A stretch of 64,000 nt of DNA from Hermatobates lingyangjiaoensis. Taxonomy: Eukaryota; Arthropoda; Insecta; Hemiptera; Hermatobatidae. The stretch is from NCBI GenBank assembly GCA_026182355.1, contig JAPFBL010000241.1, positions 252,501 to 316,500 on the forward strand. The letters run 5' to 3'. This document shows positions 12,246 to 23,875 of the stretch, one piece after another; the stretch's first letter is position 1; each line of letters begins with the position of its first letter. Made by a program: the position numbers and the translations under genes. The notes under the pieces are model-generated. The model ran no database searches. It was given only the letters and a program-made list of their open reading frames with translations, and was not told the DNA's origin.

Positions 12246-12450
12246 TGTATAGAAGATGAATTATTGATCTGTATACTGTGATAATGTAAAAAAGGAAAAA
12301 ACATACATCAATATGCAAATCCATAGTGGTATAGATTTATTAAACCTTATGTATACATACAAAAACTGACCGGGTCAGAGTCCTGATAAACTTTAGTTTT
12401 GTTTCTATTCCACGGTAGACACTTTTTTCTACCTGTATATGTATACATAT

Positions 12451-12681
12451 CAATGATCAAACCACAATAAGAAAATTGGAAAACAAAACTAAGCTCTTTC
12501 AACCGTAACAAGCGGTCTTCGTCAGAGTCAAAAACCCAACTGAGTCAGAGTCAGTTGGGTTTTTGACTCTGACGAAGACCGCTTGTTACGGTTGAAAAGA
12601 TCTTGGTCTTGTTTTCCCATTTTCTTATTGTGGTTTGATCATTTGATTGTTATTTCACGTGTCTAAGTGAAATCTTTTTAT
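12451..12681. mobile_element. Family A palindrome
   Basis: Complete reverse and forward halves around a short gtcagagt spacer. The ends are caatgatcaaacc on the left and the gtgaaatctttttat terminus on the right. The arms are near identical. Confidence 0.9.
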
Positions 12682-12689
12682 GTATACTT

Positions 12690-12850
12690 TTACGTATATA
12701 ATATAGGATATCTATGTATACTATAGAATAGATATACTATACTATAAACACACACTATGTATTAAATGTGGTATCTATACTATATAGTATAGATATACTA
12801 TAGTATATGTATACTAGTCTATCTGTGTATACATATACATCTATAGGTAT
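12690..12850. repeat. TATACTA-rich palindromic tract
   Basis: Degenerate repeats of tatactatagtatagatata words lie between two family A elements. Several perfect palindromes such as ctatactatatagtatag occur. Likely a decayed TA microsatellite. Confidence 0.6.
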
Positions 12851-13129
12851 CAATGATCAAACTACAATAAGAAATAGGGAAACAAGACTAAGATCTTTCA
12901 ACCGTAACAAGCAGTCTTTGTCAGAGTCAAAAACTCAACTGAACACTAGATGCAAAAAACATCTGGTGCAGTGAAACATCTGGTCACCAGATGTTCTCTG
13001 CATCTAGTGTTCAGTTGGGTTTTTGACTCTGACGAAGACCGCTTGTTACGGTTGAAAGATCTTAGTCTTGTTTTCCCATTCTTATTGTGGTTTAATCATT
13101 GATTGTTGTTTCACGTGTTTATGTGAAAT

Positions 13130-13133
<4 letters not shown>
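12851..13133. mobile_element. Family A palindrome with spacer hairpin
   Basis: Full fold-back copy with the longest spacer in the family. The spacer carries the agatgcaaaaaacatct / agatgttctctgcatct words that also appear at 4760-4795 and 5830-5850. It ends in a long TA tract at 13134-13161. Confidence 0.9.

Positions 13134-13161
<28 letters not shown>
13134..13161. repeat. (TA)n microsatellite
   Basis: Uninterrupted TA abutting the terminal gtgaaatctt of the preceding family A element. Confidence 0.95.
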
Positions 13162-13171
<10 letters not shown>

Positions 13172-13819
13172 CTCGAAACGTTGGTGATAGAAGTAGTTTG
13201 AATTATAAGACCTAAACCAAAAATATCAGAACAATGTTTAATTTAAAAATGTTGGAAAAGTTTGAATCATAATAATAGACTGTGGCAGAATTATTTGAAT
13301 AAAGTCATATTTTTTGCTCTCGTTGCGATTAATAATACAAGTGTTGGACAGTTTGGCCTAAGTGTAGCTTCTTTCTTAAATCCCCCTTCAAAAAATAACT
13401 TTTCAAACAAAGATGCCAAACTCCTAACTAAATTTGAACTTTCTTCTCACAAAAAAAAAACTAATTTCCTTTTAAGTGAATTGGATATAAAAATAAGCAA
13501 AAACCCATTAGTTTAATGAGGTTATAGGAGTTCATTTTTTTAAAAAATCTGTCTGTCAATTGAATGTTGATACCTCCTTTTGAAGAGCTAAAATCGGTTT
13601 AGCGTCAGTCAGTCAGTCAGAGTTGGGGAGGTCGAGGGACTCTGGGATAATGACAGGCCGGGTGTCCAGTTTTTTTATAAAACAGGAAGTCAAGTTTCAT
13701 GAGGTCCCATCATGATGGCGAAAGTTGTTCCTACAGGACCCACTTTTACCCCAGTATTTGAGGTCCACAACTCCCTCTCCTTCCTTTATTATCGGTATTT
13801 ATCATCCTAGAATATTACC

Positions 13820-13850
13820 CTTTATTATTATTATTATTATTATTATTACT
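13820..13850. repeat. (TTA)n microsatellite
   Basis: About eight to ten tta units between unique-looking flanks. Confidence 0.9.
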
Positions 13851-14685
13851 GGTTCAACACCCATCACTACGCCGACGGTTGTAATAAAGCTTTTTTAAAT
13901 TAAAACTTTTGAGTGATGCTTCATTCGGAAAGGATGTGAGGGGGCTACAAATCATATTGTTTGTTGGATCAGAATTAAATTATACCCAAAAAAAATTTTT
14001 TAAAAACATAAGTATTGGTCTTCTTAATGAACCCTACATAAAATCCCTAAAGAGCAAGGTCAATGCTTTCGTTTTGAATTATAAAGAGAGTTAATGTTAT
14101 TTCCTGGATACATAATCTTGGCAAGGGTTGCTTTTTTGCTTTTTTCTCAACTTGGCATTACAGATAATGTTTTTTTTTTCTCTTCTTAACTCCCATTTTT
14201 TTTTTGAAGTGGCTCAGTTTTAGCACCCATTCAAAGCCTAAGTGAGCCACAGTTCAGAAAGAGCCAATGGCACGTGGTGTGCCTATTCAGATGTTAACCA
14301 CGCCCATCTGTGTATTCAACATGACTGAAGCCCACAAACTACGCAATGTTGATGTTTACCTCAGTTACTGTCTGGTAATTTTTTTTTTTTTTTTGTTTGT
14401 AATGCGGTGTCATAGGACCCGCATCCTTAGGTACATGAGTGGGCTCCGTCACATCCCTCCTCAGCGAGGAATGTGGTGTGCCTTCTCATGTAGCTAAAGA
14501 GTCTCACGTAAAAAAGCATCGATCTGTAATTGCTTTGTTCATGGATTGGGCCAAAAGGCCGAGAAACATGACTACAAATCAAAACAGTTTCTGTCTGGTA
14601 TTTACTCATGAGTAGAGAGGAAAAGAAATATTAAGTCTTCCACATATACAAGATATAATAATACGTCAGGTTACAGCTGCCTCAT

Positions 14686-14733
14686 TGAGATGTTGACTAA
14701 TTGGGGAGTTAACAGACTAATTAGTCAACATCT
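14686..14733. repeat. Short perfect hairpin
   Basis: gagatgttgactaatt at 14686 pairs with aattagtcaacatctc at its right end. The loop is about 16 bases. It lies immediately upstream of a SINE head. Confidence 0.75.
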
Positions 14734-14740
14734 CCTTAAA

Positions 14741-14976
14741 GGGCCGGATCAGCTCAGTGGCTTACGTTCACGCCTTTGGGCTGGTAGTCCTTGGTTCGAT
14801 CCCCACCTGGCAATCGATTTATTCACGCGGGAGGTGAATAAATCTGAGTACGTCGTTTCTCAGATAGGACGTTCAGCCGTCGGTCCCAAGCCTGTACTAT
14901 TTCAAGTACTCGTTAAAGATCCGCACTCGAAATGCACTTGAGTTATGCAAAATTTAGGACTCCCGATGTAGAATCT
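14741..14976 (+). mobile_element. tRNA-derived SINE, plus strand
   Basis: Starts with the tRNA-like head. The A box is tcagctcagtggc at 14749 and the B box is ggttcgatcccc at about 14793. The body phrases gtgaataaatctgagtacgt, gttaaagatcc and gcaaaatttaggactccc follow. It is one of the best-preserved copies, truncated at the tail. Confidence 0.9.
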
Positions 14977-15097
14977 GCAGAATCACAGATGAAACAACAA
15001 AACTGGTAAACGGCTGACGTTATCACCCGACCGAGTGTGGCTAGATCACGCCGGTACAGAGTCCTGGGCAAGCAATATAACGTGATGAGGAGCACGC

Positions 15098-15231
15098 GAT
15101 GGCTTAACGTCCGAGGGACGACGTGCTCAGATTTATTCACCTCCCACGTGATTAAATCGAATGCCAGAGTGGGTATCGAACCACAGAACTACCACTTGAG
15201 AGGCGACTAAACCACTGAGCTAACCTAGCCC
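15098..15231 (-). mobile_element. SINE, 5' half, minus strand
   Basis: Head-proximal half of the SINE facing the copy at 14741-14976. The B box is damaged (ggttcgatacccac on the minus strand) and the A box agctcagtggttt is recognisable. The sequence between the two copies (14977-15097) matches neither. Confidence 0.85.
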
Positions 15232-15239
15232 ACAAAATG

Positions 15240-16255
15240 AAAACAATGATACATACAAATAAAAACAATAATTTATAAAATAATAAAATTATTTATTATT
15301 TTGAAAATCAAGTATTTTATAAAAAAAAAACATATTTTTTGTAATTAGTTGGGTCTAATGGTGCATTATTTGTTTCATTACTTTTTTAATGTACCTCACC
15401 ATAATCTGAGTAACAGTAAATACGACAAGCCATGGTGAAAGATTTCATATTTATATGACAAAGTTTATGTCCAAGATTATGGAGCAAGGAAATAACATAA
15501 ACTCTCTTTATGATTCAAAAACGATAGCTTTGACCTTGTTCTTTAGGATTTTTATATGTATAGTTCATTAAGAAGACTAATACATATGTTTAAAAGAGGA
15601 AAAAAAATATTTTGTTATTACAGAGTTCAGTGAAAGCCTAGATAAAACTATGATCGCTATCACTTCCTAGATAGTTATCCAATTATCTTCAACAATTATG
15701 ATTCACCTTGTCGTATAAAATAATTACCAATTAAATGTCAATGTTGAACATTTTTTTTAAATAAAAACCTAAAGGATCCTTGATTTGTTCTATTTGCAGG
15801 TAGTGGACACATAGGCCGTCCATATGGACGGGAGTTTTTGTGTTGTGATGTGACTTATGTTGTAACAATGGTTAGCAATTACTCAGTAATTGACGGTTTC
15901 ATGTGTGAGAACTCAGGAAAGGAGTTGCAACATAACACATTCAGTTCCCATATGTTGCTGCCATTGTAGGGCATTATTATTGCCTTCAACGTGTAATTAT
16001 AACCTGCGTAAAAAATATAACCTGTATCTTTTTAATGAAGTTTTTTGTCTATTTTTTTAATAATTTTACTTTTAACTCTAAAGAAATCAATATTTTATTT
16101 TATTTTTACTTTTTTTTTGTTGTTATGGTTATTTCTCTGAAGATGACGTATGTTGATGTTTGAAAGTTTGTGTGTACGTTATTCTGTTGTTGGGTTTTTA
16201 GTTAAACAACAAAATTTCTTCTAATGTAATGCAATCAGTTATTATGTGGTATTTA
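15240..16255. other. AT-rich DNA, no confident feature
   Basis: Contains a short GC-richer stretch at 15800-15970 with local self-complementarity (gttagcaattactcagtaat). No gene or known element. Confidence 0.4.
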
Positions 16256-16260
16256 CTCAT

Positions 16261-16445
16261 TGTAGGGTAAAAAGCTAATGAAATGATGGTCTCCACATAT
16301 AAAAATTTATCGTATAAACAACGCATTTCTAACACATTTTTTTTTTAGTTAATGCCTGAGGAAGAATACTACGTGTTCGAAACGCGTTGTTTATACGATT
16401 AAATTTTAATATTTGGAGACCATTTCATTAGCTTTTTACCCTACA
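16261..16445. mobile_element. Fold-back element, family H
   Basis: Left arm 16261-16334 (gggtaaaaagctaatgaaat, then atggtctcc) pairs with right arm 16375-16445. The loop holds CTGAGGA, A, GAATAC-TAC-GTGTTC, GAAACGCG at 16356-16383, a hammerhead-like arrangement. A solo arm occurs near 8255-8335. Confidence 0.8.
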
Positions 16446-16609
16446 AAATTTCTTCGTTTGTATAAAGTCATTTTCTTTTTGTCACCTCTAGTAAACTTTT
16501 GTAATATCGGTTGGATAGATGATTTTAGAGCTAACACCAGCCCACCGTAAAGTCGTTAAAAGACTAGAGCAAACCAGGAAAAAAGTCGTGAACTTAGAAG
16601 CTACTGTGC

Positions 16610-16745
16610 TACTGTAGCAGTTTGCTTCTCAACGCGAGTACTTCGCACTTCTTCTCGATGACGACGGATGTCGAACCATCGAAGTGAGTTCTGTAGTGTC
16701 TTTCTGTGTTCTTTCCTACGTGTTAAAGTTATATATATATATATT
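16610..16745 (+). mobile_element. Family B element, forward copy
   Basis: Runs from tagcagtttgcttctcaacg through tcgatgacgacggatgtcga to gtgagttctgtagtgtcttt, then a TA tract. A near-identical copy is at 39467-39595. In-frame reading would give LPDDDG-like residues, which I regard as chance. Confidence 0.75.
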
Positions 16746-16895
16746 CGCGCTCCGTTCTTCGACGTGGGGAGATCTCTTTCACTTCGTCCTCTCTTCTAGT
16801 CTACTCTCCTGATGACGAACAACAGTTCGAAATATTGAATTCTGTAAGTGTTCTTTTTATTCTCTTTTCTGTGTCGTGCTTTGTGTAATTTAAAG
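16746..16895 (+). mobile_element. Family F element, forward copy
   Basis: Runs from cgcgctccgttcttcgacgt, through the centre CTGATGA, C, GAAC-AACA-GTTC, GAAATATTG at 16809-16838, to a T-rich tail ending in TA. A copy in reverse orientation is at 60450-60604 and matches along nearly the whole length, so the two copies are recent. Confidence 0.85.

Positions 16896-16896
<1 letters not shown>

Positions 16897-16930
<34 letters not shown>
16897..16930. repeat. (TA)n microsatellite
   Basis: TA run at the tail of the preceding element. Confidence 0.95.
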
Positions 16931-16933
<3 letters not shown>

Positions 16934-17526
16934 GCTAAATATTAGGATCCGTAATAAGTAAATAGCTATATGAAATGTAAGTAGAAATGTATTCAGTCTG
17001 GCATAAGCATTTGTTGTTTTCAAAAGAAAACCGATACGTGCTGTTTTTAAAGATAAATACTTGTCTGAACTTTTTGAAGTAACAAAAATAAATAAAGAGT
17101 AAGAAAATTTAATGAAACAGAAAATAAAGAGTTTGCAACAAATAAGTCAAAATTACTTATTTATTACAAAAAAAAATGGAGGGGATTAAGTGTTCTTTTA
17201 GTTTAAAAGTAAATGGTAATGTTGTGTATGAATCATACAACAGGTTTAAGAATTTATTTGAAATTAAATGGAAATATATTCAAGGATTATTATTCTGCGT
17301 TATGACAAAATGAATGTATCATGAATGTATTTACCACTGAAGTCAAACAGAACTAAGGTTTTTTTCTTAGTAACTTCCTCAAGTGCTATTACAGGGGAAA
17401 TCTATTTCCATTCTAGAGTTAGTAAGTTTCTTTTATTAGAAATTGTTACTGTGCCAATGTTTGTGTGGTCATTATCACATCTTAAGGTGATTCACCAGTT
17501 TTTAATTGTTTCGAGCGTAGTAGAGA

Positions 17527-17546
17527 GACCCCCCCCCCCCCCCCCA
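17527..17546. repeat. Poly-C tract
   Basis: An unbroken run of C of about 17-20 bases, unusual in this AT-rich window. Confidence 0.9.
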
Positions 17547-17629
17547 TATTGCGCTCGATCTAAAAATCTAATAAATCAGACCTTTTTTGATTTATTAGTT
17601 GCAACTCCGCATGCTGTTGATAATCTGTT

Positions 17630-18181
17630 AACCTTCAAAATTCCAGAAAGTCCTCAAAATATTTTATTTTCATGGATTAACAATCAAGGATCTAATTTTA
17701 GATCAAGGATCTTCAACCGGTGGGTCGCGACCCCCTTGGGGGGTTAAACGATAGTCACGAAATGTTTGAAAAATTGTTCATTTTTAATTAGAAAATAAAG
17801 GACTAAACTAAATAAATAATTTATTTATTATTAATGCGGGTCAGCAATCTCATTAAAGTTACTATTGATAAAATTTATTTTAATTTACCCTTTTTTTTTA
17901 TTTGTTGTTTAGTGGCAAAATGCCTGCTGTACGGCACGTACTTGTCCCTTGTTATACGCAAATAAATATAATAAACTTTGAAACGCATTAAAGAAATAGT
18001 TTTGACAAATTTAAAATACATTTATTTTTAATTTTCAAATATTATAGTTGAAAAATCCGTTTAAAAATATTACAAGCAATTACGACGTTAAAAACTCATT
18101 TTGATCTTTTGTTACCTTTTTATGATTTTAATTTTTTTTTTATTTTCTCGAAATGCCGCCCTCTGGTACTACGTGCCATTG
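17630..18181. mobile_element. Decayed hAT-like element with an inserted hAT-like end
   Basis: The segment 17635-17700 (ttcaaaattccagaaagtcc) and the segment 17995-18181 (tttatttttaattttcaaat) match, in the same order, the left and right parts of the hAT element at 59359-59880. Between them, from about 17706, lies tcttcaaccggtgggtcgcg followed by a C run. This has the wording of another hAT terminal repeat, so one element appears inserted into another. The right end (tactacgtgccattg, near 18181) resembles the family terminus. No duplication could be assigned. Confidence 0.55.
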
Positions 18182-18195
18182 ACATATGGTAGGTC

Positions 18196-18640
18196 ACTGG
18201 TCAGAATGGTTGTTCAGTAGCGATCTGATGATGATACCAGAGTTTGGTAATAAGTGCTCTGAGGATTGGTCAATGCGGTGATGGATCCACTCCTAGTAGA
18301 TAGTAGATGCCACTCCTGGCGCCGTAGGCCTTGCCAAGTGTGCAGCTCACATGGTTTTTTAGGGACAGTTTTTGGTCAATGGTAACGCCAAGGTACCTAA
18401 AGGAATTTGTTACGGGTATGTGTTGTTCGTGGACAGTGAAGGTGCATTTGGATGGATTAATACTCATCCTCCAAACCTTAGTCCATTGCACCATCCAGGG
18501 GGGGACTGATTGATTCTTGGCTTTATTAACACTGGTGGAGACGTAACAGCGACGACGTTGACCAGCCCTGTGATAGACGACTGTCGTGATTTGACGACTG
18601 GGTGACTCAGACATGACTTGGAGGCGAGAGAGCATTCATT
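18196..18640 (-). pseudogene. Non-LTR reverse transcriptase fragment
   Basis: The minus-strand frame reads INPSKCTFTVH followed closely by FRYLGVTIDQKLSLKNHV. This is the signature of the palm-thumb junction of non-LTR (LINE-type) reverse transcriptases: IN..KC, then FRYLGV.LD..L....H. It continues GKAYGARSGIYYLLG and stops at TGA near 18268. The frame resumes after that stop as PILRALITKLWYHH. The upstream part (18520-18640) is out of register and lacks the YADD catalytic box, so only a short decayed fragment remains. The clade cannot be named from this much sequence. In a live element it would copy RNA into DNA at the target site. Confidence 0.85.
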
Positions 18641-18960
18641 GCCCCACACCACCACAGACTCTCTCCATCTCTTACTATATGTGAGAGAGGGTTCGGTTAG
18701 CAAAGCCTGCAACTCTTTGGTTATTGCCTATTGTGTCACTGACAGCTTCCTTGATCGTTACAACAGACACACGTTCAACATCAGCCGTGATGACGTTAGC
18801 CGTGCCCATGAAACTGGACCTGTCTCAGGCTTGTTTTATTTTCCACACGCCTCTCCCGTAACAACCGGTTATCCTTCAACTCTGTTCTTTAAATCTTTAC
18901 TTTGCCTTCTCTTCCATCAACTTTTATTTTCTACATTTCATTTTTCTTTTAAAACTTGTT
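18600..18960. other. GC-richer island with CT-rich end
   Basis: Higher GC than its flanks, with C/T bias towards the right end (ttccatcaacttttattttc). An open frame of 116 codons on the plus strand overlaps the reverse-transcriptase fragment and has no recognisable content. It could be exon-like or simply part of the old retroelement. Confidence 0.3.
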
Positions 18961-19593
18961 CATACTGATGAAAATTTGCAATGTAAATACAAAGTAATTA
19001 GAATTTTTTTTTTTATATCACTAAAATAGTTCTTACTCTTTTTTATAATAACAGTATTATTGCCAATACCTTGCACAAATTTATTTGAAACGCAGGTAAA
19101 ATTACAATCTTGATATTAAGCATATTTTCAAAATAGAAATTCTGATCTATTTGCATACTACTTAAAGTATAACAAGATTTCACATATTTTTTTTTTGTAT
19201 TATTGGATACTTCGACTACAATTTCATGTATTTAGAAGTAATTTTGTTCAGGGTTACTCCTTTAGCTTTTTGATTTTATAGCGGAAATCTGGTGGACACC
19301 CATTGCTGGCACTCCGTAACTACTTTGATCTTTATGACAATAGAAGGTCACGTGGCCATTGCCGTTTTAGTCGTTTTTGGAGATTACTAGTACGAGAGCT
19401 TTTCAGTAAATGCGTTTGGATGAGTTGACAGTTTACTGTGGAATCGTTTGTAACGGTCTTTTGCATAGTCTAAACCACAGTAAAGAAAATCAGGAAATGT
19501 TTTCCTGATAATAGCCAACTTAACGAATCAAACGTTGGTTTATTGATTTAAAAATGATGTTGTTAAATGTGCATTGTATTTGAATGTTAGTTT

Positions 19594-19874
19594 TTGGTTG
19601 CAGTAGTAGGCCCACATGGGAATACACATATCTTTGTGATATTACAAAATGAAGATTTGATTCTACTGTTCAGAGTTCTAAATTTTACCTAAAATATATT
19701 TATTAAGAGTATGTATCTTTAACGAGTACCTGACATCTTACAGGGTCAGGACACCGAACTTTTTTAATGACGTGCTTAGATTTGTTCAAATAAATCGAGG
19801 ACCGCATACGGTATTGAACCCCGGACCTACCAGTCTAGAAGCGAATATGTTGCAACTGGGCTAATCTGACTCCC
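19594..19874 (-). mobile_element. tRNA-derived SINE, diverged
   Basis: Same family as 871-1178. The tail phrase ttggttgcagtagtaggccc is at the left end and the B box (ggttcaatacc on the minus strand) near 19812. Heavily substituted. Confidence 0.8.
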
Positions 19875-20752
19875 AATTGAATATTAGAATTTATTTTAGT
19901 TCTAATTCATGTTTATGTATTTTTTTTCATTTATACTAATTTTAATTTTATTTTTTTTTTATAATTTTTGGAGTTGGTGAGTGCCCTGGTCAATGTTGAG
20001 ATAGGTACTTTTATAGAAATAAACCAGATTTTGATCACAAATAACATTGCATTGTCCTAAATTTTTTTTATCTATGCAAATACAACATAATAGTGTACTG
20101 ATTCGTTAAAAGGCCATCATCAGGGCTTAATATCTGTTGATCCCTTTTTCATTCGAACTGAACCCCTGATGATGGAAATCTAATAAAATAATCAAGAAAC
20201 CTTCCACACTGTTTATAGCAGTAATACTAACATATTTATGTTTATTTATTTATACTAATAGCTTATTTTTAAGTTTGAGATTTCCTAAAAGAAAAAAAAA
20301 ATCTTTGTCAAAGATAATAAAATTGAAATCTAGGGGCTAGTGGATAGAAGAGCCTATAAACATTAACTGAACCGGTTTCCTACACTTAACGATCTCAGCT
20401 TTCGCTGAGTCCTTCTCTCCTGAAACGAAAGAAAATATTAAGTAAACATTACGATGAATTATTTCCTGAACAGACATTGCTTTTTTTTTTCATGGTCGTT
20501 TAGGTGTGGTAGTATTGTGGTTTTTGTTTATAATAGGAAGAATAAAAGAAGTATGAACTAAATTTGAAGGTTTTGAAATGGATATTTGGGTGTTAGTTAT
20601 AGGATTTCATTATCACATATCAAGGGTGGTTTAACAACAATGAGCTGATTTCAACAGATACGTTGTGTAAGGAGAGAAGAATTCTTTAGTTTATCGCTGA
20701 CTTCACAAAAGTGTCCCGCCTTTAATGATCACTGCAAGTATCATGTCTGCCT

Positions 20753-20755
<3 letters not shown>

Positions 20756-20816
<61 letters not shown>

Positions 20817-20900
20817 TCTCTCTCTCTTCTTTCTTTCTCTCTCTCTCTTTCTTTCTCTCTCACTCTCGCTCTTTCTCTCTCTCTCTTTCTCTTTCTCTCT
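20756..20900. repeat. (CT)n microsatellite, compound
   Basis: Long pure CT followed by interrupted CT/CTTT blocks. Open frames on either strand here (Leu-Ser or Arg-Glu runs) are artefacts of the repeat. Confidence 0.95.
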
Positions 20901-21089
20901 ACTGCGAATCCAACTCCATGGAACCCTTTCCAAACCTCTCTCTTCAACTGATGCTTAATCAAATTATTTGTTTCTAGTCTTACATTGTTTAAATCTTGTT
21001 TTCTAAAGCAATGATTTCTCCTGGCCAGAATTGTCCACCAAATCGCACACTTGTACTATAGCAATCAATACTTCAACAATGGTAGGTAA

Positions 21090-21190
21090 GAAACAGAAAA
21101 ATTAAAAACGCATGCTTATAGTCTCAAATGTTCGGTTTGAACCATCTTCAGAGGAGATGGGAGAGAGAAACCAAGCGCACTGATAAATGA
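21090..21190 (-). mobile_element. Family D element, reverse copy
   Basis: Contains agaaacagaaaaattaaaaa, then tttgaaccatcttcagagga and aaccaagcgcactg. This is the reverse of the copies at 55380-55440 and 46598-46826. A forward counterpart follows at 21600-21710, so together they bracket the fold-back at 21413-21554. Confidence 0.65.
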
Positions 21191-21412
21191 GATGGTTGGA
21201 AACTCAATCGTTAACAGATTTCAAAACAACTATTTTCAATATAATTCTTTTGGTTTAAACCAACGGTAGATACAGTTGGTAATGATTGACGTCGTTTGTC
21301 TTATTTATACATACGTCTCTTCCACTGTGTCTTCAGGATAGAAATACCCATCGTATCAAGTGTGGTGCTGCGTCATTTTTCTTCATCTATATAAATAAGT
21401 AAATTCAAAATA

Positions 21413-21554
21413 GGTTTCTTGAGGATTAGGTCCAAAGATTAACTGCTCCTGATTATATGGCGACGTTTCTGCGAAGATTGTTTGGCATCTTTGGCGAAAC
21501 GTTGGCTTATAATCAATGGTAGTAAATCTTTGTACCTAATCCTCAGGAAACGTA
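21413..21554. mobile_element. Fold-back family G
   Basis: Arms 21413-21475 (ttcttgaggattaggtccaa) and 21487-21554 pair. The centre is gcatctttggcgaaacgttg. Related to 11100-11215 and 25765-26025. Confidence 0.8.
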
Positions 21555-21599
21555 ATTTGAATTGTTATAATCAGTGGTTGAGAAGCTATATCAATGTAT

Positions 21600-21710
21600 G
21601 ATATAAGATTTTTGGGAGTTGAATCTCTCATCTCCCCTGAAGATGGTTCAAATCGAACATTTGAAACTGTAAGCATGTTTTTTAACTTTTCTGTTTCTTA
21701 TGATTGAAAC
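21600..21710 (+). mobile_element. Family D element, forward copy
   Basis: Contains cccctgaagatggttcaaat, then gaacatttgaaactgtaagc and a T-rich tail ttctgtttctta. It is the inverse partner of 21090-21190. Confidence 0.65.
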
Positions 21711-21809
21711 TACTTCTCTCGCCGACGTTTCGACGAATAATATAAAATTATAGATTTGGCTGATACTGCTGAGTATTTTTCAAATGTGTGAACATGGATT
21801 GTTGGATGG

Positions 21810-22100
21810 TTGAAGACGGAGGACCGATACTCAAGGTGCGTGGCAGGGCCGGAGGAAGCAGCTGTGGGGCACAGGTGTGGTGGAGGGGGGCCTGATCCCG
21901 CGGAGGCCGCAGTGTCCGACGGTCTGTCGCTAGGTGAGCTGCAGCTCGCGAGTGTAAGTGTTTCTCCCTTATCACCATGCTCATCCGAGACTAATCGCCC
22001 CATTGTGTTCACACCCTCACTTCAATTATCTTTCTGCCCCTGTCTATTGTCCGCTCCTTTCGCAAGCTCCGATTTAGACAAGTCATTTCTTTTCCTCTTG
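21810..22100. other. GC-rich exon-like island
   Basis: A sharp rise in GC with CpG content (cctgatcccgcggaggccgc) and open frames on both strands. It contains a possible splice donor near 21950 (gcgagtgtaagtg) and passes into a C/T-rich end. No protein family is recognisable. It could be a first exon, a promoter-proximal island or an old repeat. Confidence 0.35.
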
Positions 22101-22109
22101 TAATAATTA

Positions 22110-23873
22110 TCTTCATTTTTTTTTTAACTAAAATAGGATGTAATTTTTATAGTTATATAACTAATGTTTTAACTTTTATTGATATAAAAAAACTATTTCC
22201 TACTACTAATACTTCAACTATAAAGACGTTATCTATCCATCACCTCTTCAGTTACTCTAGAATTAGTGCATATGCTATACAATCAAAAGACTTTTAGCAT
22301 ATAATCATTCTGATTTGATAAGAGGTTTGTAAAATCTTTAGTTTATTATTTAACATTTATTATTTTAATAATCACTTCCATTAACGTAAAGCTGTAGTTG
22401 AAGTATTTTAGTTGATTTTAGTTTTCGGTATTACCACTTGTGATCAAGGGACATATCGTCCCATGTGATTAACGAATTGTATTTGCCTCTTAAACTACTA
22501 AGAGTCGTTGGTTTTATATAAATCAACTCAGTATGTATGTCACTGGTGTTGAATAAAGATGAGTTTTGATTTGTTTGGGCTGGTTTCATGTTACGATTCT
22601 TATGATAAAACACACGCCTTCTGAGTCATCTCCATTAATCATTAACAGTATTCTTCAGCTTTACGGTTCAAAATAATTGGGTGACTATAAGGACATTGGG
22701 TTTTGGAATCTTGTTAAATTTCTTTTTGCCTGCATTTTAAATTTTTTAAGACTTCCTAAATAATTACAAATTTCATCAGAAATTAGAGAATTAGAATATC
22801 GGCTTTAATTCAACATTGTTGTTATTTGATCGTTAATTATGTAATAATAATTATAGTGATGTCCACTTTCCGATAGAATGCTTTCCTATCGTGAAAGTAA
22901 CGCCTTTTATGTTGAGGTAGACTTCATCTAATTCATTTGACTCGATTATTTATATCGTATGATCCATACTCCGCTATGAGCTATCAGGTTTTATTTCTCT
23001 GTTTATGAAGAAAAAGCCACAGGTGTCAAACCCTGTCCTCAGCGCCACTGCAAAACATGTTGCTGGCTGCCTACTATAATTTAGAGCCAGTTGTTGATTC
23101 TTTCAAAGAGAAAATAAAAGTTTTCTACAGAAATTGCTAAAAGTAGAATTGACCTTTACCATCGAATAACTCATTTGAACTCCATTCTCTTGTTGTCCTT
23201 TATAATATTGTCTTCAGATAAGGCGGTATCACTGTTCTGCAAAGAAAGTAAAAGTCCCTTCCTTGAAAGTGAGTAACACTCTCAACGCACCGCAATCCGA
23301 AACTGCTACTAAATTATTCCTTCAAATTGTAATAAGTATTTTATTGTGCTTAGTTTCAATTAGTATTTCGTAAATTTCTTTCTGTATTGATAACGTACAA
23401 TCAGTTACACACAGAAATCTTTAAATGAGTAAAATATATTTGTATTTGACTGAATTGTTTATAGAAGCTTCAATAGTGAAATCATTAGGAAAAGGGGTTT
23501 GCTAATGTTCCTATTAACCTAGAGGTTACCTCAAGGAAATTTGTATTCAGTTACTGACATTTACTGCGAATATATTTATAAATCAGGTTTTTACTGACTT
23601 AATAACTGCTGCTAAGAAAAAGAAAACTGAAATTACTTTAATGAATTCTTTTTTTTTTTGGCTCATTCAGTTATTTCTCGGTAATTCTTTCATGCGGTTT
23701 CACAACTAAGTTAAAGTGACTTAACTAGTACATGCTCTGTGCTGAGCAGTTACGAAATATAATGAGGTGTTCATGACTAGAGTGCGAGTGACCTGGATTC
23801 TGCAAGTATCAATAAATTCAGTAATATTTTTAAATATATTTCTTAATATTGTTGCTTCATATGTATTTAGTAT
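22110..23873. other. AT-rich DNA, no confident feature
   Basis: Near 23032 the wording caggtgtcaaaccctg resembles a hAT terminal repeat but no partner end was found. Otherwise nothing recognisable. Confidence 0.4.
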
Positions 23874-23875
23874 TA

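Noticed and set aside
13598..13625. Short gtca repeat and GC-richer patch
   Set aside because: Only four or so units; too short to call more than a minor microsatellite.
14741..14815. Functional tRNA gene
   Set aside because: A and B boxes are present, but the same head is followed by the same non-tRNA body in about ten places, and no cloverleaf with paired acceptor stem is evident.
17325..17747. 140-codon plus-strand ORF
   Set aside because: It runs through a poly-C tract (Pro run) and a hAT-derived segment, so it is a chance composite.
20703..20962. Open frames rich in Leu-Ser or Arg-Glu on both strands
   Set aside because: They are translations of a (CT)n microsatellite, with no unique sequence to support a protein.
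23032..23060. Possible hAT terminal repeat (caggtgtcaaaccctg)
   Set aside because: No inverted partner or 8-base duplication could be found nearby.
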